Shown: positions 9,371-18,006, counted from the stretch's first letter. The stretch is DNA of 64,000 bases from Mesorhizobium escarrei (GCF_935825525.1 NZ_CAKXZT010000150.1:40364-104363); one strand, 5' to 3'. Made by a program: numbers and translations. Notes: generated by a model from the letters alone, not told the origin.

Positions 9371-9699
9371 TCATTCCGGCGGCGCAATCTGGTTGACGAC
9401 CCAGAAACAGGCTCCGTCATCCAGCGTTTGGTCGTCCAGCGGCCGGACGCAGGTCATCGCGTCGTCGCGATCCTTGATCGCAACCTCCAGGCCAACGCCG
9501 AGTCCACGGCAGGAGAAGTCCTGCATGCCCTTTGCGCCCAAATCTCGATGTAGGCGGGGTCGGTATCCGGCATATCGATCAGACGGCCGGCGATCGTCCT
9601 GTCCTTGCAACCTAGCCCGTCTCCCGCCATCCGGTCGGCGGCGTCGGCCGAGCCGACGGTCACCAGCGGCACGATTGGGACCATCGAAAGGATTCTCAT
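9371..9699 (-). pseudogene. Small secreted protein, frameshifted
   Basis: Two overlapping minus-strand frames join into one plausible protein of about 109 residues. The first starts at 9699 with a signal-peptide-like MRILSMVPIVPLVTVGSADA and runs to YIEIWAQ; the second supplies GMQDFSCRGLGVGLEV through to WVVNQIAPPE and the stop at 9371. The switch falls in a run of A and G near 9530, consistent with loss of one base. The product would have several cysteines (GLGCKD, DFSC, MTC, GACF) and be periplasmic or secreted. I do not recognise the family. It may be a true mutation or a sequencing error. Confidence 0.55.
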
Positions 9700-10046
9700 G
9701 CCGTCTCCGATCCAAAGATGCCGCCCGAGACGCAGGCGCTCACCAGCAGCCGGCGATGGCGGTCCGCGATCTCGCGCGAGATTCTAATTTAGTCTGGTCG
9801 ACCGCCGATCACCAGCGCGCGTAGCGCGCCTCGAACACGGCCTTCGTCTCGAGCGCCTCAGCCCGGTTCGAATTACGGTGACAGTGTACTTTTTTGTCAT
9901 GCTCGGTGCCGGCCTTATTGATGTCAGGGTGCGCCAGGATGTCGAGCTTCCTCCTTGTCGCGGATAGCGATGTCTGAAGGATCGGCGAGGACGGTTGCCA
10001 AGGCGCAACAGGTCCGACAGCGCGGCGCGAAGTTGCGGCCCAGGAA
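9700..10046. other. No gene recognised
   Basis: This stretch lies between the frameshifted secreted protein and the BKACE gene. Short minus-strand frames (one ends FEARYARW) give no family resemblance I can name, and base composition dips slightly. It may be the decayed 3' neighbour of the BKACE operon. Confidence 0.5.
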
Positions 10047-10883
10047 TTACGATCCTGACGCCAGACCAAGCGTTTGGCGCGCCTCGTTGACGGTGGCCAC
10101 GCGGCGGCCAAACCTCTCGACCGAGGCTGCCGCGAGTTCGACAAGCTCGGCGTTGCTGCGCGCCAGGCGTTCCCTGGTGATCCTGATATTATCCTCAAGT
10201 CCGGTGCGCACTGCGTCTGCTCCACGCGCCAACGCCCATTGCATTACGATCGTCTGCTTGCGGCCTATTCCGGCCGCTGTCCAGGTGGATTGTGGAAACA
10301 GGAGTTTCGCTTCCCCGAGGAGCACATCGAGCAATCTCTCCTGCGCAGGCAATGCGTTTTGCACGCCCATCACAAACTGGATGTGCGGGCGCTCACCTAT
10401 AAGTGCCCCGTCGGCCAGCCGCCTGGCAGTGTGAGGGTGCGACAGGTCGAAGATCTCGATCTCCGGCAGCACGCCATTTGCCTTCATCGCGGTTGCCAGA
10501 TCACCGATCAGGGCGGGATGGTTCTCGTAGACTATGGATGGGAAATTGACCGAACCGGTCGAAAGCGAGGCCATGTCCGGCTTCAGATATAGCGCCGAGC
10601 TACGCGCCGCAGGATCACGACCGCGCCCGCCGGTCGAAAACTGGACGATCATGCCGGGGCAGTGCCTGCGCACCCCCGCCTGAACGGCAGCGAAGCGCGT
10701 TGGTTCAGACGATGAACTCTGATCGTCATTGCGCACGTGGATGTGCACCAGTGACGCACCTGCTTCAAAGGCTTCCTGGCTCGACTCGATCTGTTCGGCC
10801 ACGCTGATTGGCACCGCAGGATTGTCTTCCTTGCGCGGCAGCGAGCCGGTGATCGCAACGGCGATGATACAGGGTTCAGGCAT
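10047..10883 (-). CDS. BKACE (beta-keto acid cleavage enzyme, DUF849)
   Basis: BKACE enzymes use acetyl-CoA to cleave a beta-keto acid into acetoacetate and a CoA ester, with a bound zinc. The 278 residues show the TIM-barrel landmarks: IIAVAITGSLPRK at the start, the zinc-binding VHIHVRN near 45-51, and the C-terminal WALARGADAVRTGLEDNI near 214-231. Known activities include 3-keto-5-aminohexanoate, dehydrocarnitine and beta-ketoadipate. It is the last gene of the leftward operon that includes a shikimate dehydrogenase, a TRAP importer and a dehydroquinase, 10 bases after the last of these. That context favours beta-ketoadipate or a related ring-cleavage keto acid, which is inference. Confidence 0.9.
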   Translation of the reverse strand: MPEPCIIAVAITGSLPRKEDNPAVPISVAEQIESSQEAFEAGASLVHIHVRNDDQSSSSEPTRFAAVQAGVRRHCPGMIVQFSTGGRGRDPAARSSALYLKPDMASLSTGSVNFPSIVYENHPALIGDLATAMKANGVLPEIEIFDLSHPHTARRLADGALIGERPHIQFVMGVQNALPAQERLLDVLLGEAKLLFPQSTWTAAGIGRKQTIVMQWALARGADAVRTGLEDNIRITRERLARSNAELVELAAASVERFGRRVATVNEARQTLGLASGS

Positions 10884-10892
10884 GGCGATACA

Positions 10893-11327
10893 CTATCGGT
10901 CGACCTGATCGATGAGCCAGCGGATCGCGAGCGGATATCCCTTGGCGCCAAGTCCCGCGATCACGCCGGTGGCGACCTTCGACACCAGCGACCGATGATA
11001 GATTTCCTCGCGGCGATGGATGTTCGAGATATGCAGTTCGACGATCGGGCCCGGAAACATTTTGAGTGCATCAAGCACCGGGATCGAAATGAAGCTCAAA
11101 CCCGCGGGATTGATCAGAATGCCCGCGCCGTCGTCGATCGCCTCATGGATCCAGTTGACGATTTCGCCCTCAATGTTCGACTGGTGAAAACGGATCGGAT
11201 GGTCGCCGGCGGCATCACGGCACATCCGCTCGATCTCTGCGAGTGTCGTCCTGCCATAGATCTCCGGCTCGCGCATGCCGAGCCGGTTGAGATTTGGGCC
11301 GTTGAGAACGAAGATTGGCTTGGTCAT
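10893..11327 (-). CDS. aroQ: Type II 3-dehydroquinate dehydratase paralogue
   Basis: The family interconverts 3-dehydroquinate and 3-dehydroshikimate. The 144 residues keep LNGPNLNRLGMREPEIYG with R19 and catalytic Y24, N73, E97, H99 and the ISN at 100-102. The usual THTS motif is replaced by SFIS, so the conserved substrate-contacting histidine is F79. The start at 11327 follows AAGGAT and leaves a 4-base gap after the TRAP large-permease gene; an ATG at 11348 would begin inside that gene. The position in a catabolic operon suggests a quinate-degrading rather than biosynthetic role. A change of substrate specificity is possible because of F79. Confidence 0.88.
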   Translation of the reverse strand: MTKPIFVLNGPNLNRLGMREPEIYGRTTLAEIERMCRDAAGDHPIRFHQSNIEGEIVNWIHEAIDDGAGILINPAGLSFISIPVLDALKMFPGPIVELHISNIHRREEIYHRSLVSKVATGVIAGLGAKGYPLAIRWLIDQVDR

Positions 11328-11331
11328 GGTC

Positions 11332-12633
11332 CTATCCTTGATAGCCAAGCAGGCGCGGCAGCCACAGCACCAGCGATGGGAAGAAGGTGATCAGCATTAG
11401 GGCGGCAATCATGGCGTAGAGAAACGGCATTACGTCGTGCACAAGGTCGCGCAGCGGCACCTCTGCGATGCGGGTCATGATGAACAGCAGCAACCCGTAG
11501 GGCGGGGTGACGAGCCCGAGCATGATGTTGACGACGACCATTACGCCGAAATGCACCATGTCGACACCGAGCGTCTCCGCCGTCGGAATCAGCACCGGCA
11601 CGATTACCAGCAGGATAGTCGTGCCCTCCAGCACGCAGCCCAGGATCAGCAGCAGGATGTTGACCAGGATCAGGAAACCCATCGGCGAAAGATCCCAGGA
11701 CTGCAGGATCACCGACAGCGACTGGGGAATGTTCTCAACCGTGACAACGTAGTTGAACACCAGGGCGCCGGCGATGAGCATGCCGATCGAGGCGGTGGTG
11801 CGGGCGCTGTTGAGAAGCGCATGGTAGAGCTGACCCGGCGTCACGCTGCGATAGATCACGACCGAGATGAGCAGCGCGTAGCCGGCGGCGACCGCCGCGG
11901 CCTCGGTCGGGGTCATCACGCCGCCCCTTATGCCGACCAGCAGAACGACCGGCAGCATCAGCGCCGGAAATGCGCGCAAGGTGATCGCCGGAAATTCCCT
12001 GAGCGGCACCGGCTTCTCGACCGGAAAGTTCTTCCGGCGCGCGTCGATGGCGACGATGATCATCTGCGTCAGGGCGAGAAGAAGGCCCGGCACGATACCC
12101 GCAATGAAGAGGTAGCCGATGGATGCATCCGAGATTAGCGCGTAGATGACCAGCGGAATTGACGGAGGAATGATCGGGCCGATGACGGAGGTGACGGCTG
12201 TCAGCGCAGCGGCATAGCTCGCCGGGTACTTGCCATCCTTAGTCATGAGTTGCTGCATCATCTTGCCGGTGCCCGCGGCGTCGGCGATGGCCGAGCCGGA
12301 CATGCCGGCGAAGATGATCGACTGCAGCACGTTGACTTGCGCCAGGCCGCCGCGGAAACGGCCGACGACGGCATTGCAGAATTGCAGCAGCCGGTCGGTC
12401 ATTGTCCCGGCGTTCATCAACTCCGCGGCGAGAATGAACATTGGTACGGCAAGCAGAATGTAGCTTGTGTAGAGCCCGTTGAGGAGTTGCTCGGCGGAGG
12501 TGCCCATGTCGAGCCCTGCAAGCCAGAGATAGAGAATCGACCCGGCGATCATCGAGTGACCGATCGGCAGGCCAAGCAGGGCCAGCGCTGTGATCGCAAC
12601 GACTGACAGCGAAAAGGGACTCGCGAGATTCAT
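11332..12633 (-). CDS. TRAP transporter large permease (DctM family)
   Basis: This is the membrane channel subunit of a tripartite ATP-independent periplasmic transporter, which uses a sodium or proton gradient. The 433 residues are almost entirely hydrophobic helices, about 12 of them. Family signatures include LPIGHSMIAGS, the FAGMSGSAIADAAGTG loop near 110-125, IGPIIPPSIPLVIYA, and LVTPPYGLLLF near the end. Its ATG overlaps the stop of the small permease gene by four bases (ATGA), implying translational coupling. With a solute-binding subunit and a shikimate dehydrogenase upstream, the cargo is probably quinate, shikimate or a related hydroaromatic acid; this is inference. Confidence 0.93.
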   Translation of the reverse strand: MNLASPFSLSVVAITALALLGLPIGHSMIAGSILYLWLAGLDMGTSAEQLLNGLYTSYILLAVPMFILAAELMNAGTMTDRLLQFCNAVVGRFRGGLAQVNVLQSIIFAGMSGSAIADAAGTGKMMQQLMTKDGKYPASYAAALTAVTSVIGPIIPPSIPLVIYALISDASIGYLFIAGIVPGLLLALTQMIIVAIDARRKNFPVEKPVPLREFPAITLRAFPALMLPVVLLVGIRGGVMTPTEAAAVAAGYALLISVVIYRSVTPGQLYHALLNSARTTASIGMLIAGALVFNYVVTVENIPQSLSVILQSWDLSPMGFLILVNILLLILGCVLEGTTILLVIVPVLIPTAETLGVDMVHFGVMVVVNIMLGLVTPPYGLLLFIMTRIAEVPLRDLVHDVMPFLYAMIAALMLITFFPSLVLWLPRLLGYQG

Positions 12634-13148
12634 ACGCCGGAGCTCGCTTTCGTGGGGTCAAACTCCGCCGGTGCTTCGCCGCGCAGAGCACGCCACCCTA
12701 ACCACAGGTAGCGGGCGATCACGGCGACCACGAAGACGAGATAGATCGAGAACAGCCAGTCGAAGCGTATCTTGAGGTAGGCGGTGCTCTCGACCTTCAT
12801 GAAGGTCACGTAGCTGAAGACGGCCGGAAAGGACCAGCCATAGAGCGCGACGAGAGCGATTGCGAAGGCAAGCGTCATTACCCGCCTAATGTCCGGACCG
12901 ACTGTGGCGTAGAGGAGATCAAAACGGATTTCCTCTTCTTCACGAACGACGAACGCTGCGCCGAACAGCACAACCCAGATCCAGAGTACGACGGTGAGCT
13001 CGTTGCTCCAGCCGGTCGGCCAGTTGAGAAGGTAGCGAAAAGCAACCTGCAGCAGGAACGCGGCGAACATGGCGCCGATTGCGATGGCTATTGCGTTCTC
13101 GGCGCGTCGGTAGAGCCAGCCGCCGACCCTTCTCAATCCCGGGTTCAT
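12630..13148 (-). CDS. TRAP transporter small permease (DctQ family)
   Basis: This is a four-helix membrane subunit of 172 residues that pairs with the large permease. Landmarks are the first helix AIAIGAMFAAFLLQVAFRYL, the conserved WSNELTVVLWIWVVLFGAA near 51-69, and the following REEEEIRFDLL. GGGAGGCATC precedes the ATG. It lies 72 bases after the solute-binding gene and overlaps the large permease gene by four bases. The transported substrate is inferred from the operon and not from this subunit. Confidence 0.92.
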   Translation of the reverse strand: MNPGLRRVGGWLYRRAENAIAIAIGAMFAAFLLQVAFRYLLNWPTGWSNELTVVLWIWVVLFGAAFVVREEEEIRFDLLYATVGPDIRRVMTLAFAIALVALYGWSFPAVFSYVTFMKVESTAYLKIRFDWLFSIYLVFVVAVIARYLWLGWRALRGEAPAEFDPTKASSGV

Positions 13149-13220
13149 GATGCCTCCCTAACGGGCGCCTGGCCAACGGGCCAGCCGGTCGCAAGCGGAC
13201 CGGCCGGCGAGTTCGTCGCG

Positions 13221-14207
13221 TCAAAACGCGTTGATCTTGTCGACCATCCCGGCAGGCCATTCCCTGGCCAGGTCGGAGGCAAGATATTGCTCCTGCACAT
13301 GCTTGCGGAATGCTGCGACATCGGGCTCGTAGATCTTCAGGCCCTTGCCCTTGAATGTTTCAACGAGTTCCTTCTCGCGCGTCAGGTGCTTCTCTGTCGA
13401 GAAGTCGATCGCCTTGTCCGCCGCGGCCTGGACCTTTGCCTGCTTCTCGGCCCCCATCTCGTCCCACACCTTCTTCGAGATGCTGAGAAGGTCGAAACCG
13501 ACGAGGTGCGAGGTAAGTACGATCTGCGACATCACCTCGTAGAACTTCATGTTCTCGACGTTGGGCAGAGGGTTGTCCTGCCCGTCGATTGCGCCCGTCT
13601 GCAGCCCGGTATAGACCTCGGCGTAGGCCATGGGCGTCGGGTTTGCGCCGAGCGCCTGGCCGAGGAATTGCCAGGCGTCGCCACCCGGCATACGCAGCTT
13701 GATGCCTGCCATGTCGGCGGGAGTCTTGATTGCCTTGTCCGGCTTCAGGCCGACCTGGCGCAGGCCGAAATAGGTGGGGCCGAGCACCCTCACGCCGAGC
13801 TGGTCCTCGGTCATCCTCTTCAGCTCCGCACCGGCATCGCTGGCAAAGAACGCTTTCACGTGCGCGGCGTCACGGAAAAGGTAGCCGGCAGTGACGATAG
13901 ACCACGCCGGAATCTGCTTGGAGATGTCCTGCGGGGCAACGTTGCCCATCTCGAGGTTGCCGCGCTGGATGGCGACAAGTTCGGTGCCCTGCTTGAACAG
14001 GTTCCCGCCGTAATAACCCTCGAAGGCAAAGTCGTCCTTGATGGCGTCGGCGAACATTTTCATCATCTCGGCCCTGATGTCCTGTTCCGAGAACACGGCC
14101 GAGAAACGCAGCTTCGGTTTGTCCTGCGCGAAGGCGGGAACGGCGGTCCCGGCGGCGAGTGCGCCGGCGGCGACCATGAACAGGCGTCGGTTCATTTCAG
14201 CTTTCAT
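13221..14207 (-). CDS. TRAP solute-binding protein (DctP family)
   Basis: This periplasmic receptor of the TRAP importer has 328 residues. A signal peptide with paired arginines (MNRRLFMVAAGALAAG, cleavage likely after AFA) is followed by the DctP fold. The substrate-contacting region GIKLRMPGGDAWQFLGQALG near 175-194 carries the conserved arginine that salt-bridges a carboxylate, and YTGLQTGAIDGQDNPL follows. The start at 14207 is chosen because GGAGGAAATC sits just upstream. It lies 48 bases after the shikimate dehydrogenase gene. A carboxylate substrate is supported; quinate or shikimate is inferred from the neighbours. Confidence 0.92.
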   Translation of the reverse strand: MKAEMNRRLFMVAAGALAAGTAVPAFAQDKPKLRFSAVFSEQDIRAEMMKMFADAIKDDFAFEGYYGGNLFKQGTELVAIQRGNLEMGNVAPQDISKQIPAWSIVTAGYLFRDAAHVKAFFASDAGAELKRMTEDQLGVRVLGPTYFGLRQVGLKPDKAIKTPADMAGIKLRMPGGDAWQFLGQALGANPTPMAYAEVYTGLQTGAIDGQDNPLPNVENMKFYEVMSQIVLTSHLVGFDLLSISKKVWDEMGAEKQAKVQAAADKAIDFSTEKHLTREKELVETFKGKGLKIYEPDVAAFRKHVQEQYLASDLAREWPAGMVDKINAF

Positions 14208-14255
14208 GTCGATTTCCTCCCAGTGGTCTTCATGCAACTACAGGCGTCATTGCCT

Positions 14256-15164
14256 TCATGCGGCAGCCTCGAAATGATCTGCCATGGCGCGGCGGTCGGC
14301 CTTGCGCCCGGTGAAGAGTTCGAATGCGCGGACGGCCTGATAGATCGCCATGCCGATGCCCGGCAGCGTTCTGCAGCCGATCGTACGGGCGTCGACCAAC
14401 AACTCTGTTTCGGTCGGAAAGTAGATTATGTCGGCGACCCATTTTTCGGCTGTCAGAAGAGCCGTGTCGAACGGTGTTCCGGGGTATTTCGCCATGCCCA
14501 CCGGCGTCGTGTTGACGATGCCGTTGGCCATGCGCACGGCTGCGGCCGGGTCCGGCCACGTCTCGACGCGACCGCCGAACAAGGCGCCCATGCGCGACGC
14601 AAGATCCGAGGCGCGACCGGGTTGACTGTCGAGGACGAACAGCCGGCCAACGCCCATTTGCATCAGCGCGTATGCGACTGCGGCGCCCGCTCCGCCGGCG
14701 CCGAACATTGCAACACATCCCATCGATGCGCCTGTCATCGCCTCGCGAAAACTTTCCGCGAAACCCCAGCCATCGGTGTTGTGGCCTTCCTTGCGTCCGC
14801 CAGCAAAGACGACCGTATTCGCCGCGCCTATTGCGCGCGCTTCCGGCGACAGCGCATCGAGGACGGGAATGACAGCCTGTTTAAACGGATGAGTGACGTT
14901 GAGGCCGTGAAAGCCGGCAATTTCCGCCGCCGCGATCAAGTCGCCGATCGCCGCGTCCGGAAATCCGAGCCTATCGAAATCGAGCAAAAGGTACGAATAG
15001 CCGATGCCAAGGCGCCGGGCTTCACGCTCGTGCATGCCGGGAGTGCGCGAGGACTGAATGCCGCGTCCGACGAGGCCAATCACGACCTTTTCGCTGTCGC
15101 CGCTGGCGGCGCCCTGGTGCGCGTCGGCAAGACGGCAAAGGAGGTCGACAAGGCTGTCGCCCAT
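14256..15164 (-). CDS. Shikimate/quinate dehydrogenase (AroE family)
   Basis: It oxidises shikimate or quinate, or reduces dehydroshikimate, with NAD(P). The 302 residues contain the substrate domain (IGLVGRGIQSSRTPGMH), catalytic K95 in NVTHPFKQ, D131 in HNTDGWGF, and a Rossmann GAGGAG at 155-160, followed by NTTPVGM. It is the first gene of the leftward operon with a TRAP importer, so a catabolic role is favoured over biosynthesis. Divergence in the first loop (SSRTP where biosynthetic AroE has SLSP) agrees with a quinate/shikimate dehydrogenase subgroup. GGGAGGAA lies about 10 bases before the ATG. The divergent promoter region with a TetR-type site begins 120 bases upstream. Confidence 0.9.
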   Translation of the reverse strand: MGDSLVDLLCRLADAHQGAASGDSEKVVIGLVGRGIQSSRTPGMHEREARRLGIGYSYLLLDFDRLGFPDAAIGDLIAAAEIAGFHGLNVTHPFKQAVIPVLDALSPEARAIGAANTVVFAGGRKEGHNTDGWGFAESFREAMTGASMGCVAMFGAGGAGAAVAYALMQMGVGRLFVLDSQPGRASDLASRMGALFGGRVETWPDPAAAVRMANGIVNTTPVGMAKYPGTPFDTALLTAEKWVADIIYFPTETELLVDARTIGCRTLPGIGMAIYQAVRAFELFTGRKADRRAMADHFEAAA

Positions 15165-15282
15165 CTCCCGAAATTCCTCCCTGTGCGGACCGCCTCCCAG
15201 CCCAAATGCGGCAATTCCTGGATCGCCCTTGTGTTCACGCCAAACGCGCCGGTAAATGAGCCTGTCGCGATTTGCGAATGAT

Positions 15283-15299
15283 GTACTAACTGGTTAGTT
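15283..15299. promoter_or_regulatory. Candidate TetR operator, site 1
   Basis: GTACTAACTGGTTAGTT contains the inverted repeat CTAAC-TG-GTTAG. It lies between the divergent shikimate dehydrogenase and TetR genes and matches the 17-base site at 16071-16087 except for a symmetric pair of changes. The compensating changes in both arms keep the palindrome, which supports a protein-binding site. The likely ligand is the adjacent TetR regulator. Confidence 0.72.
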
Positions 15300-15340
15300 T
15301 AGTCAAATGCCGGCTGCGCCGGGGCGGGAACTCAAACTGC

Positions 15341-16027
15341 ATGGCCGTGATCAAGAAGGAACGAAAGCCGAAGCCGGACGCGAGCACGACGCGTATCCAG
15401 GACCCTGAGGGCACGCGCCGCAACATCCTAGAGATCGCCTGCAAGGAGTTTGCCCTGAACGGCTTGTCGGGCGCGCGCATAGACGAGATTGCGGCGCGTA
15501 CACGCTTCAGCAAGCGCATGATCTACTACTACTTCGGCGACAAGGAAGGCCTCTACCTGCGCGCGCTCGAGAACGCGTATCGCCAGGTGCGCGAGGGCGA
15601 GGCCCAACTTGATATCGAAGGTCTGCCCCCCGAGGCGGCCCTGACACACCTGGTGGAGTTCACGTTCGACCACCATCACCGACACGAGGAATTCATCCGC
15701 ATGGTGATGATCGAGAACATCCATCACGGCCAATACCTCGAACAATCGGATGCGATCCGCGAACTGAACGTGACTGCGATCGACCACATCTCTCGCATCT
15801 ATTCACGCGGTGTCGAAGAGGGGGTCTTCCGGCCGGGGCTCGACGCGGTCGAACTCCATTGGCAGATAAGCGCGCTGTGCTTCTTCAACGTTTCCAATCG
15901 CACCACCTTTTCGATGATCTTCGGACGCGACTTCGGCGCGCCGGCACAACTCGAGCGGCTCAAACGCAACAGCGTCGAGATGCTGTTGCGTTTTGTCGCG
16001 AAGGACGAAGCTGCCGCAGAACGTTGA
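15341..16027 (+). CDS. TetR/AcrR family regulator of the hydroaromatic locus
   Basis: This 228-residue regulator has an N-terminal TetR helix-turn-helix at about 25-70: GTRRNILEIACKEFALNGLSG, then ARIDEIAARTRFSKRMIYYYF, which is textbook for the family. The C-terminal part is an all-helical ligand-binding and dimerisation domain with a histidine-rich stretch (FDHHHRHEEF). It sits between the leftward transport/dehydrogenase operon and the rightward dehydratase operon. The same palindrome occurs in front of both, so it probably represses both and responds to a hydroaromatic acid or protocatechuate; the effector is inference. The ribosome site before the ATG is weak. Confidence 0.92.
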   Translation: MAVIKKERKPKPDASTTRIQDPEGTRRNILEIACKEFALNGLSGARIDEIAARTRFSKRMIYYYFGDKEGLYLRALENAYRQVREGEAQLDIEGLPPEAALTHLVEFTFDHHHRHEEFIRMVMIENIHHGQYLEQSDAIRELNVTAIDHISRIYSRGVEEGVFRPGLDAVELHWQISALCFFNVSNRTTFSMIFGRDFGAPAQLERLKRNSVEMLLRFVAKDEAAAER

Positions 16028-16070
16028 GCGCGCCGAAACTTGCGATGCTGGCAGCGCTGCCTTAGTGTAT

Positions 16071-16087
16071 GTACGAACTGGTTCGTT
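16071..16087. promoter_or_regulatory. Candidate TetR operator, site 2
   Basis: GTACGAACTGGTTCGTT contains the inverted repeat CGAAC-TG-GTTCG and matches the site at 15283-15299. It stands 27 bases ahead of the probable start codon of the dehydroshikimate dehydratase gene and overlaps the alternative ATG-started reading frame. This makes a start at 16069 unlikely, since the operator would then be coding sequence. Confidence 0.72.
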
Positions 16088-16113
16088 CACAACAAACCAG
16101 GGAGGAGGCGCGT

Positions 16114-18006
16114 CTGAAGACTTCGATCGCGACGGTGTCGATCGCCGGTAACTTGGCGGAGAAATTCGCGGCAATTTCCGCCGCGGGCTTCGACGGTGTT
16201 GAAATCTTCGAGAACGATTTCCTCGCCTTTGACGGCTCACCGCGCGACGTCGGCCGAATGGCTGGTGACACAGGTCTGACCATAACGCTCTTCCAGCCGT
16301 TCAGGGATTTTGAGGGTTTGCCGGAGCCGCAGCGCAACCGCGCCTTTGATCGTGCCGAGCGCAAGTTCGACGTCATGCAGGAACTCGGCACCGACCTGAT
16401 GCTGGTATGCTCGTCGGTGTCGCCCGTCTCGCTTGGCGGGATCGACCGGGCGGCCATGGACTTTCACGAGCTTGGCGAGCGCGCCGCCAAACGCGGTCTG
16501 CGCGTCGGCTACGAGGCATTGGCCTGGGGGCGTCACGTCAACGATCATCGCGATGCGTGGGAAATCGTGCGCAGGACTGACCATCCCAACGTCGGGCTGG
16601 TTCTCGACTCCTTCCACACGCTGGCCCGCAGGATTGAACTCGGCTCCATCCGTTCGATACCCGCTGACAAGATCTTCATTGTCCAACTCGCCGACGCGCC
16701 GCTGATCGAAATGGACTTGCTCTATTGGAGCCGACACTTCCGCAACATGCCAGGCGAAGGTGATCTGCCGATGCGACAGTTCATGCAGGCGGTCGCGGCA
16801 ACCGGTTATGACGGCTATCTGTCGCTCGAGATTTTCAACGACCAGTTCCGTGGCGGGTCGGCAAAGGCGATCTCGGTCGACGGACGGCGTTCGCTCGTAT
16901 GGTTGATGGATCAGGTGCGGCGTGAAGAACCGGCACTTGAAATGGCCATCCCGCCAATGCCCGACCGCATCGGGGTTGGAGGGGTCGAGTTCATCGAGTT
17001 CGCGGCCGATCGCCAGGACGCAGGACAGCTTGGATCGCTGTTGCGCATGCTCGGCTTTGTCGAGGCCGGTCGGCACGTCTCGAAGGAGGTCACGCTCTAC
17101 CGCCAGGGCGAGATCAATATTGTCATCAATACCGAGCGGCAGGGCTTTGCCCATTCTTTCTTTGTTGTCCATGGCACGTCGGCATACGCGATGGGCCTGA
17201 AGGTCGAGGACGCCGCCGCCACGGTTGCGCGCGCCGAGGCGCTGGGCGCCGAGATCTTTCACCAGCGGGTCGGGCCCGGCGAGTTGTCGATCCCGGCGAT
17301 CCGCGGCGTCGGCGGCGGACTGATCTACTTCCTCGATGCCAAGACCGACCTGGCAAAGGTCTGGGACATAGAGTTCACGCCGGTCACGTCGGCAAGTTCC
17401 GGCAATGGCGTCGACCTCACCCGTATCGATCATGTCGGGCAGACGATGGCACAGGAAGAGATGCCGAGCTGGCTGCTGTTCTATGTCTCGATCTTCAGGA
17501 CGACCAAGACCCCAATGGTCGACATCGTCGATCCGGCCGGCCTCGTGCGCAGCCAGGTCATCGAAGGTCTGGACAAGCGCTTCCGCCTCACGCTGAACGG
17601 CGCCGAGAGTCACCGCACCCTGGCCGGCCATTTCATCGCCGAAACCTTTGGTTCCGGCGTCCAGCATCTGGCACTCGCGACGGATGACATCTTTGCAACG
17701 GCGGCGAAGCTGCAGGCCAACGGCTTCGAACCACTTCAGATATCGATGAACTACTACGACGACGTAGAAGCGCGCTTCGGTTTGGATCCGGAGGTCGCCG
17801 ATCGGTTACGCTCAGCCAACATCCTTTATGACCGTGACGACAACGGCGAATTCTTCCAGCTCTATGCGCCGACATTCGGAGAGGGTTTCATTGTCGAGTT
17901 CGTTGAACGGCGCGGCGCGTATGCAGGATATGGTGCGCCGAACGCACCATTCCGCATTGCCGCGCAAAAACGGCTGATGCGGCCCAAAGGAATGCCAAAG
18001 CTATGA
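16114..18006 (+). CDS. quiC: 3-dehydroshikimate dehydratase with HPPD-like C-terminal half
   Basis: It converts 3-dehydroshikimate to protocatechuate, the entry to the beta-ketoadipate pathway. The 630 residues form two parts. The N-terminal half is a sugar-phosphate isomerase-like TIM barrel (GFDGVEIFENDFLAF early, then GYDGYLSLEIFND near 235). The C-terminal half resembles 4-hydroxyphenylpyruvate dioxygenase VOC modules, with RIDHVG, GVQHLAL and FIVEFVERR as likely metal ligands. I place the start at CTG 16114, in LKTSIATVS, because AGGAGG lies 6 bases before it and family members begin there. An in-frame ATG at 16069 is possible but lies on the operator. It overlaps pcaD by four bases. Confidence 0.9.
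   Translation: MKTSIATVSIAGNLAEKFAAISAAGFDGVEIFENDFLAFDGSPRDVGRMAGDTGLTITLFQPFRDFEGLPEPQRNRAFDRAERKFDVMQELGTDLMLVCSSVSPVSLGGIDRAAMDFHELGERAAKRGLRVGYEALAWGRHVNDHRDAWEIVRRTDHPNVGLVLDSFHTLARRIELGSIRSIPADKIFIVQLADAPLIEMDLLYWSRHFRNMPGEGDLPMRQFMQAVAATGYDGYLSLEIFNDQFRGGSAKAISVDGRRSLVWLMDQVRREEPALEMAIPPMPDRIGVGGVEFIEFAADRQDAGQLGSLLRMLGFVEAGRHVSKEVTLYRQGEINIVINTERQGFAHSFFVVHGTSAYAMGLKVEDAAATVARAEALGAEIFHQRVGPGELSIPAIRGVGGGLIYFLDAKTDLAKVWDIEFTPVTSASSGNGVDLTRIDHVGQTMAQEEMPSWLLFYVSIFRTTKTPMVDIVDPAGLVRSQVIEGLDKRFRLTLNGAESHRTLAGHFIAETFGSGVQHLALATDDIFATAAKLQANGFEPLQISMNYYDDVEARFGLDPEVADRLRSANILYDRDDNGEFFQLYAPTFGEGFIVEFVERRGAYAGYGAPNAPFRIAAQKRLMRPKGMPKL

Noticed and set aside
13287..15281. Long plus-strand open frame opposite the TRAP receptor and shikimate dehydrogenase genes
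   Set aside because: It is the antisense shadow of two well-supported genes in high-GC DNA and shows no family motif.
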